Shown: positions 35,172-49,229 of the stretch, piece after piece
Position numbering within the stretch: position 1 is the first letter of the stretch
Layout: every line of letters starts with the position of its first letter
DNA from: Tulasnella sp. 424
Taxonomy: Eukaryota; Basidiomycota; Agaricomycetes; Cantharellales; Tulasnellaceae
Assembly (NCBI GenBank): GCA_019633425.1
Contig: WSUB01000059.1
Span: 124,001 to 188,000, forward strand
Length of the DNA: 64,000 bases
Direction of reading: 5' to 3'
The notes under the pieces: generated by a model
Databases searched by the model: none
What the model saw: the letters and a program-made list of their open reading frames with translations, nothing else
Told to the model about the DNA's origin: nothing
Translations under genes and position numbers: made by a program

Positions 35172-37164
35172 ATGGCCAACGTTCCAAAGCTCAATATCCT
35201 CATGTGTGAGTTTGGGAGTTCTGAGATTTCCTCCTATAGACTCTAGAGCTGACCGGACTCTGCTACTCTTTTTTCGTGCGATAGGCGGTACTGTACGTCC
35301 TTTGCGATTTGGGGCGACTGGATTTAGGCGCTTTCGGGGACTTACCTCTCGTCTGGGTCTCATTTAGGGAGAGTACACCACCGGATGGACTGGTTCAGGA
35401 GCTTCTCAATCTGACAAGAAGGTACGCGCTCGCTAGACTCTGAGCTCATGTCTTGTTCGCGTATACTGAACTCGGAGCGCGACCCACCCGATTGCAGGTC
35501 GGCGTCGTTGGCTTGACGTGCTTCGACCTCCGAAGACTGGGTAAAGTCGATCAGTTGAGCATGGTCGGCGTGAACGGTGCGTCCTCCCATCTTCTACTTC
35601 TCTCCGCTGCCTGGGGCGAACTAACCTCGGGCGGGCGGAATTTTTCAGGCAAGAAGTTCCCCGACATCCGAGCCCATTTGGAAGACAAGATCGGCAAAGT
35701 CTACAAGGATATGGACGTTGAATTTAAGAGCTACCCGGACGATAAGACCGTTGATCCTGATTCTTGTACGTTTTCCGTTTCCCCATCCTCTGGACAAGAG
35801 GCTAATTCCTCGCACCTCCTCTCCGCGAACAACGACGTTTAGACAAGAAGGCCATCGACGACCTCGCTCCAGGTTCAGCCGTGATCATCTTCACTCCTGA
35901 TAGTGCGTTGCTTTTGTTTTAGCCCCTCCTCGTCCAAGGGAGAGAGTGACTGAGCAGCTCGACGCATTTAACAGCCACTCACTACCCGATCGCCAAATAC
36001 GCTTTGGAGCGCAAGATGCATGTCCTCGTCACCAAGCCCGCTACCAAGCTGCTCTCTCACCACCAGGAACTCATCGACCTTGCCAAGCAGAACGAGGTCG
36101 CTTGTTGGGTCGAGCATCATAAGCGGTGCGTTCCTCGCCCCCTGATTCGTTGGCCTCCTCTTCTTGCGGCCTCCTCTTCTTGCGGTGGATTGCTCATGAT
36201 AAAATTGTTTAGGTACGACCCCGCTTACGCTGATGCCAAATTGCGTGCACGCGCTTTGGGAGAGTTCAACTTCTTCCAAGCGTGGATGAGTCAGCCGAAG
36301 AGCCAGTTGGAGACGTTCAGAGCTTGGGCTGGCAAGGATTCCGATGTGATTCGATTTCTTCGACCAAATTATATGGGCCAGCGTAGAATGCTGACGGAAC
36401 GGGATTGGATTTACAGATCTCTTACTACCTTTCCTCTCACCACATCGACATCCACTGCTGGTACGTCGAGGGCAAGTCAATCCCAACTCGGTACGTGTTG
36501 TCGCCTCTCCATCCTCCCCTTCCCTCCTGACGACTCAACCTTCATTTTTTTCAGAGTCGTCGCCTCCGCAGCGACGGGTATCGCCACCTCCGAACCCTAC
36601 AACTGCGTCGAAGAGACCGAAGACACCATCACCCTCATGGTCGACTGGCAATCCCTCGAAAACCCTAAACACAAAGGAACGGCCATCTACACCGCCAGCT
36701 GGACCGCGCCCTTGAAAGCCGGTGTCCACTCCGCTCAGTACTTCCATTACATGGGACAGACCGGAGAGATCAGGATCGACCAGGCTCATCGTGGTTATTA
36801 TGTCACCGAGGATGCGAGCGGTATGTTTTCTTCACCCATGCCCAAACGCTTGCATAGGCTGACCTGGGAAAACACGACAGGCAAATCCGCGTACAACCCC
36901 TTCTACATGAAGTACTCTCCCTCTGAGACCGGCCACTTTGACGGTCAGCGTGGATACGGATACGTCTCGATCGACAAGTTCGTCGATGCCGCTCGAAGCA
37001 TCAACGCTGGCTCGTCCAAGGCTTCCGACTACGACGGACATGGCTTGCCCACGATCAAGAACACCGTTCTGACCACGGCCATTTTGAATGCCGGTAGGAT
37101 ATCGTTGGACGAGAAGAGGGAAGTTAAGATCGAGAGGGATGGAGAGCACTGGAAGTTGGTGTAA
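35172..37164 (+). CDS. Gfo/Idh/MocA-family NAD(P)-dependent oxidoreductase
   Basis: A multi-exon gene with very short early exons. The start MANVPKLNILMCGT is joined through GEYTTGWTGSGAS and GVVGLTCFDLRRLGKV to MVGVNGKKFPDIRAHL. The first strand and GTGEYTT form the dinucleotide-binding turn. Later, VLVTKPATKLLSHHQELIDLA contains the lysine expected in the E-K-P position of this family (here T-K-P), and VEHHKRYDPAY fits the substrate-binding strand. A C-terminal domain with EETEDTITLMVDWQ, GQTGEIRIDQAHRGYY and FDGQRGYGYVS follows. It ends at 37164 with EHWKLV. The family oxidises or reduces sugars and inositols. Fungal relatives of this length (about 420 aa) are sometimes labelled D-galacturonate reductase, but substrate assignment is not supported by the sequence alone. 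Confidence 0.85.
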
Positions 37165-37879
37165 AAAGCATACAAAATTTATTTTCGGCCCGTCGAGCCG
37201 TCGTTATATTTGTTAACGTTGAAACGAGTTGTAGTTTTTTTTGATTTTGTCTTTCATTAACAGTGGTCAAGTAATGTATTCCTTTTGCTCTTGAAATGTG
37301 GCAACCTGGGTCGCACTGTATCTTGAGCTCGTACGAGTCCTCTTATCAAGGTATGTGGGACTGTGATCGGCACATCGCGTGCTAAAAACGGACCTGAATT
37401 GTCATATGGTTCCTGTTTGAATGCCTCGTATACTTTTCCGGCTTCCGGTGCTCCTGCGCTCCCTCTCTTCCTTCATCCCTCTCTCCTCGAACCACTACCT
37501 GTCTATTTAAGCCGCTTCTATCGCCGTCCTCCACTATTATCGTCCTAACATTTCAAACCTCATAAATCACCACAGATATCTTTGCTTGGGTTACGGCGCA
37601 CACCGACGGAGCGAAGTCTAAGACCTCCACGTGCCTGCCACACATGTTCGGCTTTCTACACTGTTCACAGGCGGTTGAACCCCTGAACCCGAACCACAAT
37701 CCGGAAGACCCCAAGTTGCGGGATCTCTAAGCTTCTAGTCCACCGTTTCGCCGTATTTCTAGTTTCTTCCTTCAGCCTCACACCTGATACTAAGATCCAC
37801 TTGCTCGCGGAAATTCACATTTAATGGACAGTCATGAAGGTATATTGCTAGGCATGTATTTGCATTACGCGTCGCTCTA
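37165..37879. other. Intergenic
   Basis: A TATTTAAG motif near 37503 could serve the unrecognised gene that begins around 37880 or somewhat earlier. Otherwise nothing is recognised. Confidence 0.35.
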
Positions 37880-38860
37880 ATGGTTGACTTCGATCCGACA
37901 ATATATTTTATTCTATGGCTGGGAGGGGGAAGCCTGTGGGTGGTTTCCGTACGCAAAGCGGCGTTCTCGGCTGGAAGGATTCGGGACGACGCTTGGATGG
38001 CCGACTTTGCTTCGACATGCTTGGACGGTCCGGCTCTCAAATACTACCAAACACTTAGCCGAGATGTTCGAGGCGACTGGGAGCTGCTATGCCAGGCTCT
38101 TCTGTTGAAATATCCTTGACCCGACCAGACTGGTGGTGCGCCCGGTGGGAATCCAAGGCGAGAATAACGCATTCTGGCTGCTCCAGCGTTCATGATGCAA
38201 GATCTGGGTATTATTTTAGATTCTCTAACTCCTTCAATATTCCACTCAGTACAACGGGTGCCGCCCCACCTCCACCGCAAAGTCGGAAGGGTCGAATCAA
38301 GGTCATAGGTGAGAATTCAAACGACTTCGGTTATATTGGTGATGGAAATGCAAGGAACAACAGCTGCATAGGTGCTGGTGCACCTGTGGCTGAAGCTCTC
38401 CTCGTCGCGTACATCCCTGTCGGGGAACTGCTTGAGATCGAGATTGAGGTAAGGTAAATTGCTTTGAAAGTGGTTCCAGAAACGCTGATCCACCACCTCA
38501 TTACAGCGCCAAGGGAACCAGAATCAGGTATTAGGACTTCATTGGTATCCTCTGTCTCCCTCTGCTGTCATTGGGTCCCTCGAGTATGGTGTTCCTCATT
38601 TCCTTCTTGATGGATCTCATCTTGTTTTGATAGTTACGCGGCTCTTACAGTATTCAACTATGCGGAGTCTTACAGATCGAGTTCAATGTCACTGGAAGGT
38701 CCTGGATACACGGCCATCTGGAAAGTAATGCCCGATAACACGATCTGGCCACATCTTGGCGATGATCATTGTTGGTGCCCAAATTCTCCAACCGTAGAAT
38801 TATTCAAGACTGATAGGTGGCTAACGCTCAAGCGTCTACCAGACTGCGGGCATTTTTAGA
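37880..38860 (+). pseudogene. Decayed member of a dispersed agaricomycete protein family
   Basis: Fragments in order on the plus strand: an AWMADFASTCLDGPALKYY block followed by DWELLCQALLLKYP (about 37975-38118), then PPPPQSRKGRIKVIG and AEALLVAYIP (38260-38450), then VLGLHWYPLSPSAVIGSLEY (38505-38590) and AALTVFNYAESYRSSSMSLE … AIWKVMPD (38640-38740). From memory, this order matches a family of uncharacterised proteins, common in agaricomycete genomes, in which a Gag-like helical block precedes a Pro-rich linker and a domain of unknown function. Here the first block runs straight into TGA, and I could not join the pieces without stops. It may be a pseudogene or a gene whose introns I have not solved. 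Confidence 0.5.
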
Positions 38861-39681
38861 TAGAAACTCCAGCTGCACACGTATCGCAGTTAACGTGGCC
38901 GCCGATGCCGGCGCGTATCTTACCAAGTATACAACCTATTGGAGACCAGTGGTAAGGTGAACAGTCCAGATGTCGAATTGGTGACTAATATCAATTACTT
39001 GCCCCAGAAATTGTTTTTCGAAGATATTGCGTAATGTACTGTTCGAACCTTGAGTAGAACCAAGTCCTCCACTTCACTCAGCCGCCAGCGCTGGCACTTT
39101 ACGTGATTCGTATTTCTGGGGGACTTGCCGGATTCTCTTTTCGTTGGATGATCAGGGATAAAGTGGTGGTTGATTTAAGTATTTGGACATCTTGAAAGTT
39201 CGAGAGGAGGGCCACGTCCCAGGAGCTTCGTGGCTACGCGATGTCGACAATCAAGCGACTTTTAGCTTCGATCACCTCGTTTTATTGCAGGTTAAGCCTT
39301 CGCTCAGATGGTTTAGCCCTTCCACGTGATTTGTCTGTAAAGACCGTTTCCGCCCAAGTCGTCGCACGGCTGGAGCTGGAGAGCGTTGAACATGACTAGT
39401 TTGCGACTGGGCTGAGGTTCGGGATAGGGATCGTCACAGCGAATAGGGAAGTTAGCGGGTGGTATCGTGCCGTACGTGCCATCGAGGTAAAACGGCACGT
39501 CACTCATCAATTGGGGAAGCTGTTTGACGGGATCGGCTGTATTGCGAACTGAATCCGAATAAATCCGAAACACCTATCCAGAACGAAACCAAAAAAACAA
39601 TATTACTCGAGCTCTATAGTATGTACATCACTGCAAAGTACCCAAAAATGCAAAACATTGTCAAAAGAGGGAGACGTCATA
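38861..39681 (-). other. Intergenic; unexplained minus-strand open frame at 39313-39573
   Basis: The minus strand from about 39573 to 39313 is open for 86 codons with ordinary protein composition (VPFYLDGTYGTIPPANFP, PQPSRKLVMFNALQLQ) and ends in a stop. I found no start and no partner exon, and it does not continue into the phosphatase gene upstream. It may be the last exon of a small gene. The rest shows nothing recognisable. Confidence 0.3.
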
Positions 39682-41410
39682 TCACCGGTTGCTCCTGGCC
39701 TCTCTAAAGCTGTTCTCTGCCTGAACCCTCCGGTACTCTCGTAAGTCCTTCGTCAAATCGGGCCCTCTCACGTCCCCCCAGCCTAAGAGAATTCACAACG
39801 TGAGGACTGTCAGTCAAGGCGATAAGGTTGAACGATGAATATCCCACTCACCGGCTAATGGAATCACGATTACCGTCGCGTTGTCGCTGAGCCCAATGGT
39901 TTCCGCAAAGGAGAGTACGTTCTCGGCTGCGCGTTGAGGCGACGGTGCTTGCCTAGCAAGATCAACGATCTCTTCGTCCGACAAGACCGAGGTGATTCCG
40001 TCCGACAACAGAACGAGCGAAGACCATGTCCGTCCTGTAATTCGAGCAGCTGTGTCAGACCAAGGCATCACATCTCTCGGACCACAAGCTGTCACCTTTT
40101 AATCTTCTAGTTCGAATCTCGGGTTCGGGCGTCATGCCGAAGTACTTGTACTTCGTATCACCAAACCCTCTTGTATTGGCCAAGGCGCCCATGTAACGAG
40201 TCTCTCCAAATGAGTCGGTAACTATGCCCTGGCCCATGCGACGAAGTCGGGCTTGCTCTCCTCGGGTATCGGCGTGGTGATCTTCCGTCATTGGATAAGC
40301 CCGTGCAGAGCCTGCACCGCAGAGTAGGACGTGAGTGTCGCTGAGGGAGGGGAAGAAAAGATAATTAGGCGGATTGAAAGGCTGCGGAAACAGGGAGGAC
40401 CTGCCCGCAATGAGCCACGGTGAGAGCCAAGTCCTGAGTGGCAAAGAAAGGGGCTTGAGGATCGAGAGATTGGAGCAATGCAACGCTGGCTGTCGCGCCG
40501 CATTGTTCGGATTCCCGAAGCGCCGATACTCTCTTATCAGCCTAGAGGAACGGATAACAGTCAGACTTGTGTTTCCAACACAGGGTCCATCACGCCCTAC
40601 CGCCAAAAACGCCAATGTTGCACGGGCTTCTAAGTCTAATGTTCTCGGCGGGTCTGCTGGCTTAATCCAGTCCACGAGAGCACCACCTTTGAACCGTCTA
40701 AAGTAGCCTCCTAACGAAAATGATTGCACGTTGTTAGAGTTGACTTTGGGTGGACGGCAATGGACGCTCGGTGCGAACCTACTCCCTGTAACCCGGATAC
40801 GAGTTCTGGAACCTCGCTTGGATCAACCTGTTCGAATAAAGCGTGAAGCTCTTTTTGTAAGAACCCAGAGACGGCGTTGCCACCGTGTCTGATTTCAAAA
40901 CGACGATCTTCGTCAGAATGACGTGCCTGATACATTGTTATGAACACATATAATACATACCCGTCGTATATGCCAGCGAAAACCACTTGACCCGCTAAAG
41001 TCTCTCCAATATGGCCTGGGTCCCAGTTGAGTCCAAAGTAGCGATTAAGGCTGTGACGCAGCTCGGTTGGAGGGATGTGGATAGCGGTGACGGTATGGGC
41101 ATCTTCTTGGTAGCTAGCGAAGGACGTCCTCAGTTAGTAGCGATGGACTGCTGCGGGCTAACAGGGCCACCTACTCTCTCGTCCCTCTGGATACAGCGAC
41201 TCCAACGACTTTTGGAGGTTTCAACGATATCCGTCCCGTTCTCCCTTCCGACAACGAGTACCGAACAAAGTCATGATATCCTGCCATGCTCGTTGATGTT
41301 GCATGGGCGGAGACGACGGAGGCTGGCGAGGTTGGCGAGGAATGAATGTGCCGGAGGCGTTTGAGTGACGCCGACAGCTGATGACGCAGAAACGGTGATT
41401 TTACAAGCAT
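39682..41410 (-). CDS. PP2C-type protein phosphatase, probably mitochondrial (PTC6-like)
   Basis: A minus-strand multi-exon gene. The start at 41410 gives a basic, Ser-rich presequence (MLVKSPFLRHQLSASLKRL) followed by GYHDFVRYSLSE and a GVAVSRGTR motif, the layout of yeast PTC6 and its relatives. Later exons give EDAHTVTAIH, the metal-binding GIYDGHGGNAVS, AHCGDTHVLLCGAG, RGFGDTKYKYFG, VLLSDGITSVLSDEEIV and GLSDNATVIVIPLAG. These are the PPM motifs with the metal-ligand aspartates. The last exon ends with GWGDVRGPDLTKDLREY and SNR at 39682. PPM phosphatases remove phosphate from Ser/Thr; PTC6 acts in mitochondria and is linked to mitophagy. The junction between the first two exons is not resolved. 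Confidence 0.85.
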
Positions 41411-42257
41411 GTGGGCAATAATGATAGAGAAAAAAGGAGAAAAGGAGGACGATGGCTGTTGGAGGTCGTAGCTTTGAGGGATGGGTATTCGGGGGTCAGT
41501 CTAGAGGTGCATTTGATGCTTGTATCGAGGTGGGGGAGTTGAGCGGGGCACAGCGGTGCAGTTGAGGAAAGAATCGGAACCGCCCCCTGAATCACACGCC
41601 CACATATCTCCGGCACGCCGAAGTTAATAACATTTCACTCGTTCGCCACTGTGACCAACGTTCACCCTCATCTAGTCAAATCAACCTTTTTTGGAAGAGT
41701 TCTCGAAATTCTACGCAACTAGTCCAGAAACGGCCCCTTCACGTGCGATCGCTTTCGTCGGAATGTTTTTACAGCTGGGAGCCCAGGCCTCACTAGGCTC
41801 GCGACCCACAAAGTCGCAAGTCAAGTCAAGGTGTGTTATCAACTCAACATGAACCATATGATGATGCTAGCTTACATCAAAGCTCAAGTCTGTTCGGCCC
41901 TCAGTCCGCTCCCCCAACCTGGGTCAACACGTGACTTAGCCATGGCCTAAGAATCAAAGAATCTAAAGAATTGACTCTGAAACCGTGACAAGCGCTTAAG
42001 CTTTGAGAAGCGTATTTCATCTTGCCTCCGGAGGATACGGGCCCTCCAGTCGAAACGGAAATGCACGTCAGGGTATTGCCTGCCAGTCTATATTTCCATC
42101 GTACCCGAATGGATCTTTTTATAGGCCCTTCGCCATATTCGAATCTTCCAGCACACCACCCTTCTCTGTGTCTCTTGGTAGTTTCAGATCACACGTCGCG
42201 ACTAACCTTTCAAAAATCGACCCCTCAACCTTTGCCTAGGCGCCTGTTGCACCAGCC
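41411..42257. other. Intergenic between phosphatase and subtilisin 1
   Basis: About 850 bp shared by two divergent promoters. A TATAGG-like box near 42119 could serve the protease gene. No other gene or repeat is seen. Confidence 0.4.
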
Positions 42258-43939
<1,682 letters not shown>

Positions 43940-44090
43940 GTAGATTATCTCTCTTGTGTTAATGGTGACAATTGTTAGTGGCTTCAGCCCTATGTACTGG
44001 TTGTCCTTCGCACTAAAATAATGTCCCCGCCAACTAACGGGGTTTTTCACAATACCCGCCCGCTGGAGGATATCACCGAGGAAAAAGCGT

Positions 44091-44161
44091 TCCGGCACTG
44101 GGAATTGAACCCAGATCACCGCTGTGAGAGAGCGGTATGATAGCCATTACACTATACCGGA
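44091..44161 (-). tRNA. tRNA-Glu (anticodon CTC)
   Basis: On the minus strand a 71-nt cloverleaf folds: acceptor TCCGGTA pairs with TGCCGGA; the anticodon arm is CCGCT-CTCTCAC-AGCGG with T before and A after the anticodon CTC; and the T arm is CTGGG-TTCAATT-CCCAG. It reads GAG (Glu). The internal B box GGTTCAATTCC is present. No intron is seen. Confidence 0.95.
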
Positions 44162-45310
44162 TGCTACAAGGGCAAGGGCACTAAAATACCTATGGTACAT
44201 CAATATTCCCTCCATTCCAGCATGTTCACAAAGGCAGACCGCCCTATATCCGTTGTCTCGGCGGCCCTTTCTAACCGCTGTCCAACCCCAACCCCAGTCA
44301 CCGCAACTATTCTCAACCTCGACTACTGGTCATTATTTCACGAGTGTCTTATTAGGCATGGCGTTGCTAAAGGCTTCACGGACCGCTCGCAGAACGATGA
44401 GGGTTGCAATTGCCGAGGACTATGCATGCATCGTTCTCCCGGCCTTAAGTAAGCTGGCAGGGAGCCTTTAGTGAGAAATCCGCTCATGAATGTCAGTCGA
44501 CGTTGAGGGATCAATGTCCCTCGAACTCTGAACTAGTAGTCAGGGCTATTCCGTCTTCATAGAGCGAGACTACCCCTATCGTCCCCGAGCTTTCGAATTG
44601 TATGGAGCCTAGAATACAACCCATGAGGAATATCGTTCTCCTCTTTCTGGTTGGCGTCAACTGCCACTCTTTTCACCGCTACCGAACGCTCCCGAATTCA
44701 CAATATCCTCAGTTGGTAACAACACCGTTGCTATTGCTTCTCCCATCACCGAAGCCAAGGGAGCCTTGCGCTCTTCTCATTCTTCTAATCGAAATCATGC
44801 TTTCACTTTTGCGATGCAGGCTGCGAGAGCCTTCCAAGGGCACCCGTCCATGCGTAGGGTGTGGTGCCTAGACTGAGTTTCTCGGCCCCTAGAACGACAT
44901 GCTTACGTCCAAGCTAATAAACTATTTCACTTATGTCTTCTACCCCCTTTCTCCTGTTCAATAGGTGAACATATCATTTCAGTTGCCATACGGCGCGGAC
45001 TTCTTCTGTGTCGGCATGGCGTGCCGATGCTCCTTCGTTTGACTGAGTTTATCGTCCCCTCCCCGACGCTATTGCCCATTCTAAGGAACTTCGAAGACCT
45101 TGAAGACTTGAAGAACATACGGGATGTGACCTGGAGGTAGACTGCCAAGCAGTCATCGGGCTTGGTAGCCTTGACATGCGTCGTATTTAACAAGCTTTAT
45201 GGCGGTCCGTCCAATGGCCCCGCAGCAGTCTTGCAAACCACTACTAAGACTCCCACTCTTTCTCTTGCACACTCTCTCTTGTGAACTCGACTCTCGCTAT
45301 CGCCAACATC
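44162..45310. other. Intergenic between tRNA-Glu and subtilisin 2
   Basis: About 1.1 kb in which I find no supported gene. Short open frames here lack family signatures or usable splice partners. The promoter of subtilisin 2 must lie at the right end. Confidence 0.4.
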
Positions 45311-47089
<1,779 letters not shown>

Positions 47090-47240
47090 GGAGGGTCACC
47101 TTATTCAACGTCCATAGGTACATTTGCTTTGGATATCCGCCTCGCTCTCCTCCCAAGGAATGTGATTATCGAGAGATTTATTCTGGCGCGAATCGATATA
47201 TTGCAAATCCGTGTCAAAGTCCATGAAGCGTCAGGTTAAC

Positions 47241-48607
47241 TCAGAGCTTGGCCTTCAGCTGCCCTTCCTCTCCTTCCCAGAGCGAGAGTATCAATCCTCT
47301 ATCTGGTCCAACAGAGCCCCTCAGCGTTTCCTTGAAAGTCCCTAGCACCTTCTTCTTCCCCTGAGATGTCTCCAACTTCACCCAATCCGCTGCATCCTTC
47401 ATTATCCAACCCCAGCCTTCCTTCCTCAATGTCGCGATGTCTGTCACGGGGGTAGTTGAGCGGACAAGCGCAAACCATTCTGGCATAAAGAACATCTCCA
47501 TTTTAGACGCAGGATCGTTCTCCGCCGTTTTTTTGATGCTTGACGTGGCGTCGTTGACGTGGGACATGCCAAGTGTGACGCCGAAGGACATGGAAGGACC
47601 GAGGTACGAGATAATTTCAGCGTTGAGTTCGGGGTTGCCTGCCACGTCGACATAACAGTACGGTCCCGCGGTAACATCCACTTCGGAAAGAGCGCCGTAA
47701 AGATGAACTTCGTCGTATAACCCCAAGCTCTCCACGAAGGCTTTGTTGCCTTTAGACGTCAATCCGAGAACCTGGAGCTCTAGGCCCGGTGTATTTTCAA
47801 TCCGCTTCTTGATGGCGAGTGCTAGAGAGAAGCCAGTCTTGGACGAAGCTGACGAGATCAGGATCCGCTTGGCGTTTCGGTAGTGTGCAGAGTAGAGCCA
47901 GTCTTCGGCCCAGAAGCTTGTCCAGAAGAGCGGAGTGTACAGCATAGATGCGTCTTCTTCGTCTTCTTTGTATAGTGGATCGGCTTTGCAGCGGGTGATT
48001 TGGTTGTATGGACGGCGGTCGGCGGGAAGATGGGGCCGGAGGGCGTAGAAGTTGTGACTGTTGACGTCGTTTTCGTCAACCCGGATCATCATGTACTTGG
48101 CAGAGGGGAAATATCCACTGCGAAAATAAATACTGTCAACACCACGCTGTGAATGGAAAGGGTAAATGTCCGACGTACAAGACCCGTTCGTCAACCTTTA
48201 TTTTTTCGATATTCGATTCCACGACGGTTCCGAACCCCCAAACAGGAATCACGCCGTGAGTTTTCGGAGATGTGTTTCGTGTTTTTGGTGCTGGGTGAAA
48301 GTCAAAGTATCTAAAAAAACACATCACCGTCAAGACGTGGCCGTGCCAGGGTCTTGCAGATATGTACCTACTTGAAATGCGAGTCCTCCCCCAGAATCCC
48401 ATACGTTATATTATTTGCACTCCAACCGAACTTTTCAATCTAGTAAAGCGATCAGATGTGGGCTACTCGATTTAGATGTAAGTTACGCCACCTTGACCAA
48501 GACATGTTGAGGTGGCACGGTTTCGATTACACTGTCCACTATCACTGCTTTGCCTAGTTTTTTCGGTCCTCCCCTTGGTACGCAGAGTGTTGAGTTGTAA
48601 TATGGCA
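47241..48607 (-). CDS. DUF2855-family protein
   Basis: The minus-strand start at 48607 (MPYYNSTLCVPRGGPKKLG) with exon 1 to about 48487 is followed by short exons including YFDFHPAPKT and GVIPVWGFGTVVESN, and the long exon 48123-47241 with GYFPSAKYMMI, MLYTPLFWTSFWAEDWL, ILISSASSKTGFSLALAI, CYVDVAGNPELNAEI and GWGWIMKDAADWVKLE. These are hallmarks of DUF2855 (PF11017), proteins distantly like the medium-chain dehydrogenase/reductase fold but of unknown reaction. SSASSKTG sits where a nucleotide-binding loop would be. Not linked to any cluster here. Confidence 0.85.
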
Positions 48608-49229
48608 TATGAGACAATAGGTGAAAGTAGCTGATGAGGTGTGGAGAACGCGAGGAAACGAACGAACAACCGGAAATCGGCGGCAAACAAAGCATTGCCG
48701 AGCGCCGGGACCCGATGACACGTGACTGTCAGGCTGCCTTTCCGGATACCCGCTCGCCGAACATATGCATGTCTCACTGTGTGCTCGTCGACGAGTTTCC
48801 CCAAAAAGCCTCTCGCCGTTTGTTACACCGTCTCGATACCACCCTCTAAGAAACATATCCTTCGTGACATTGAATAAAGTGTAGTATTTCTACCGTCAAT
48901 CAGCGGCTAGTAACAATGAATTCTTCGTCCCTTACTACAGTCACCCGCGTCGCGATTCACCGCAACGTTGGTAGATTTTGGGAGGTTGGAAGTTATTAGC
49001 TCAGGACTGAAACTTCCTCGTAGCGTGTAAAGTCCATATTATCCGGTTATCTTCGGTCCTTCGAGCATCGACATCTTCTTATAATGAGCCAACTAGTACA
49101 GCGTCGTAATATCCAGAAACGGGTGTTTGCTTGCGCGAGCCAATAATCAAGCCGCAAAGCAACCTTAGGTTGTATCCTGCTCAAGTAAATTGAGCCGGCC
49201 CTCGAATATGTTTTAAAGGGCGTCACCCA
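48608..49229. other. Intergenic
   Basis: Promoter side of the DUF2855 gene and 3' flank of the tandem-kinase gene. No reading frame, RNA or repeat could be supported. Confidence 0.45.
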
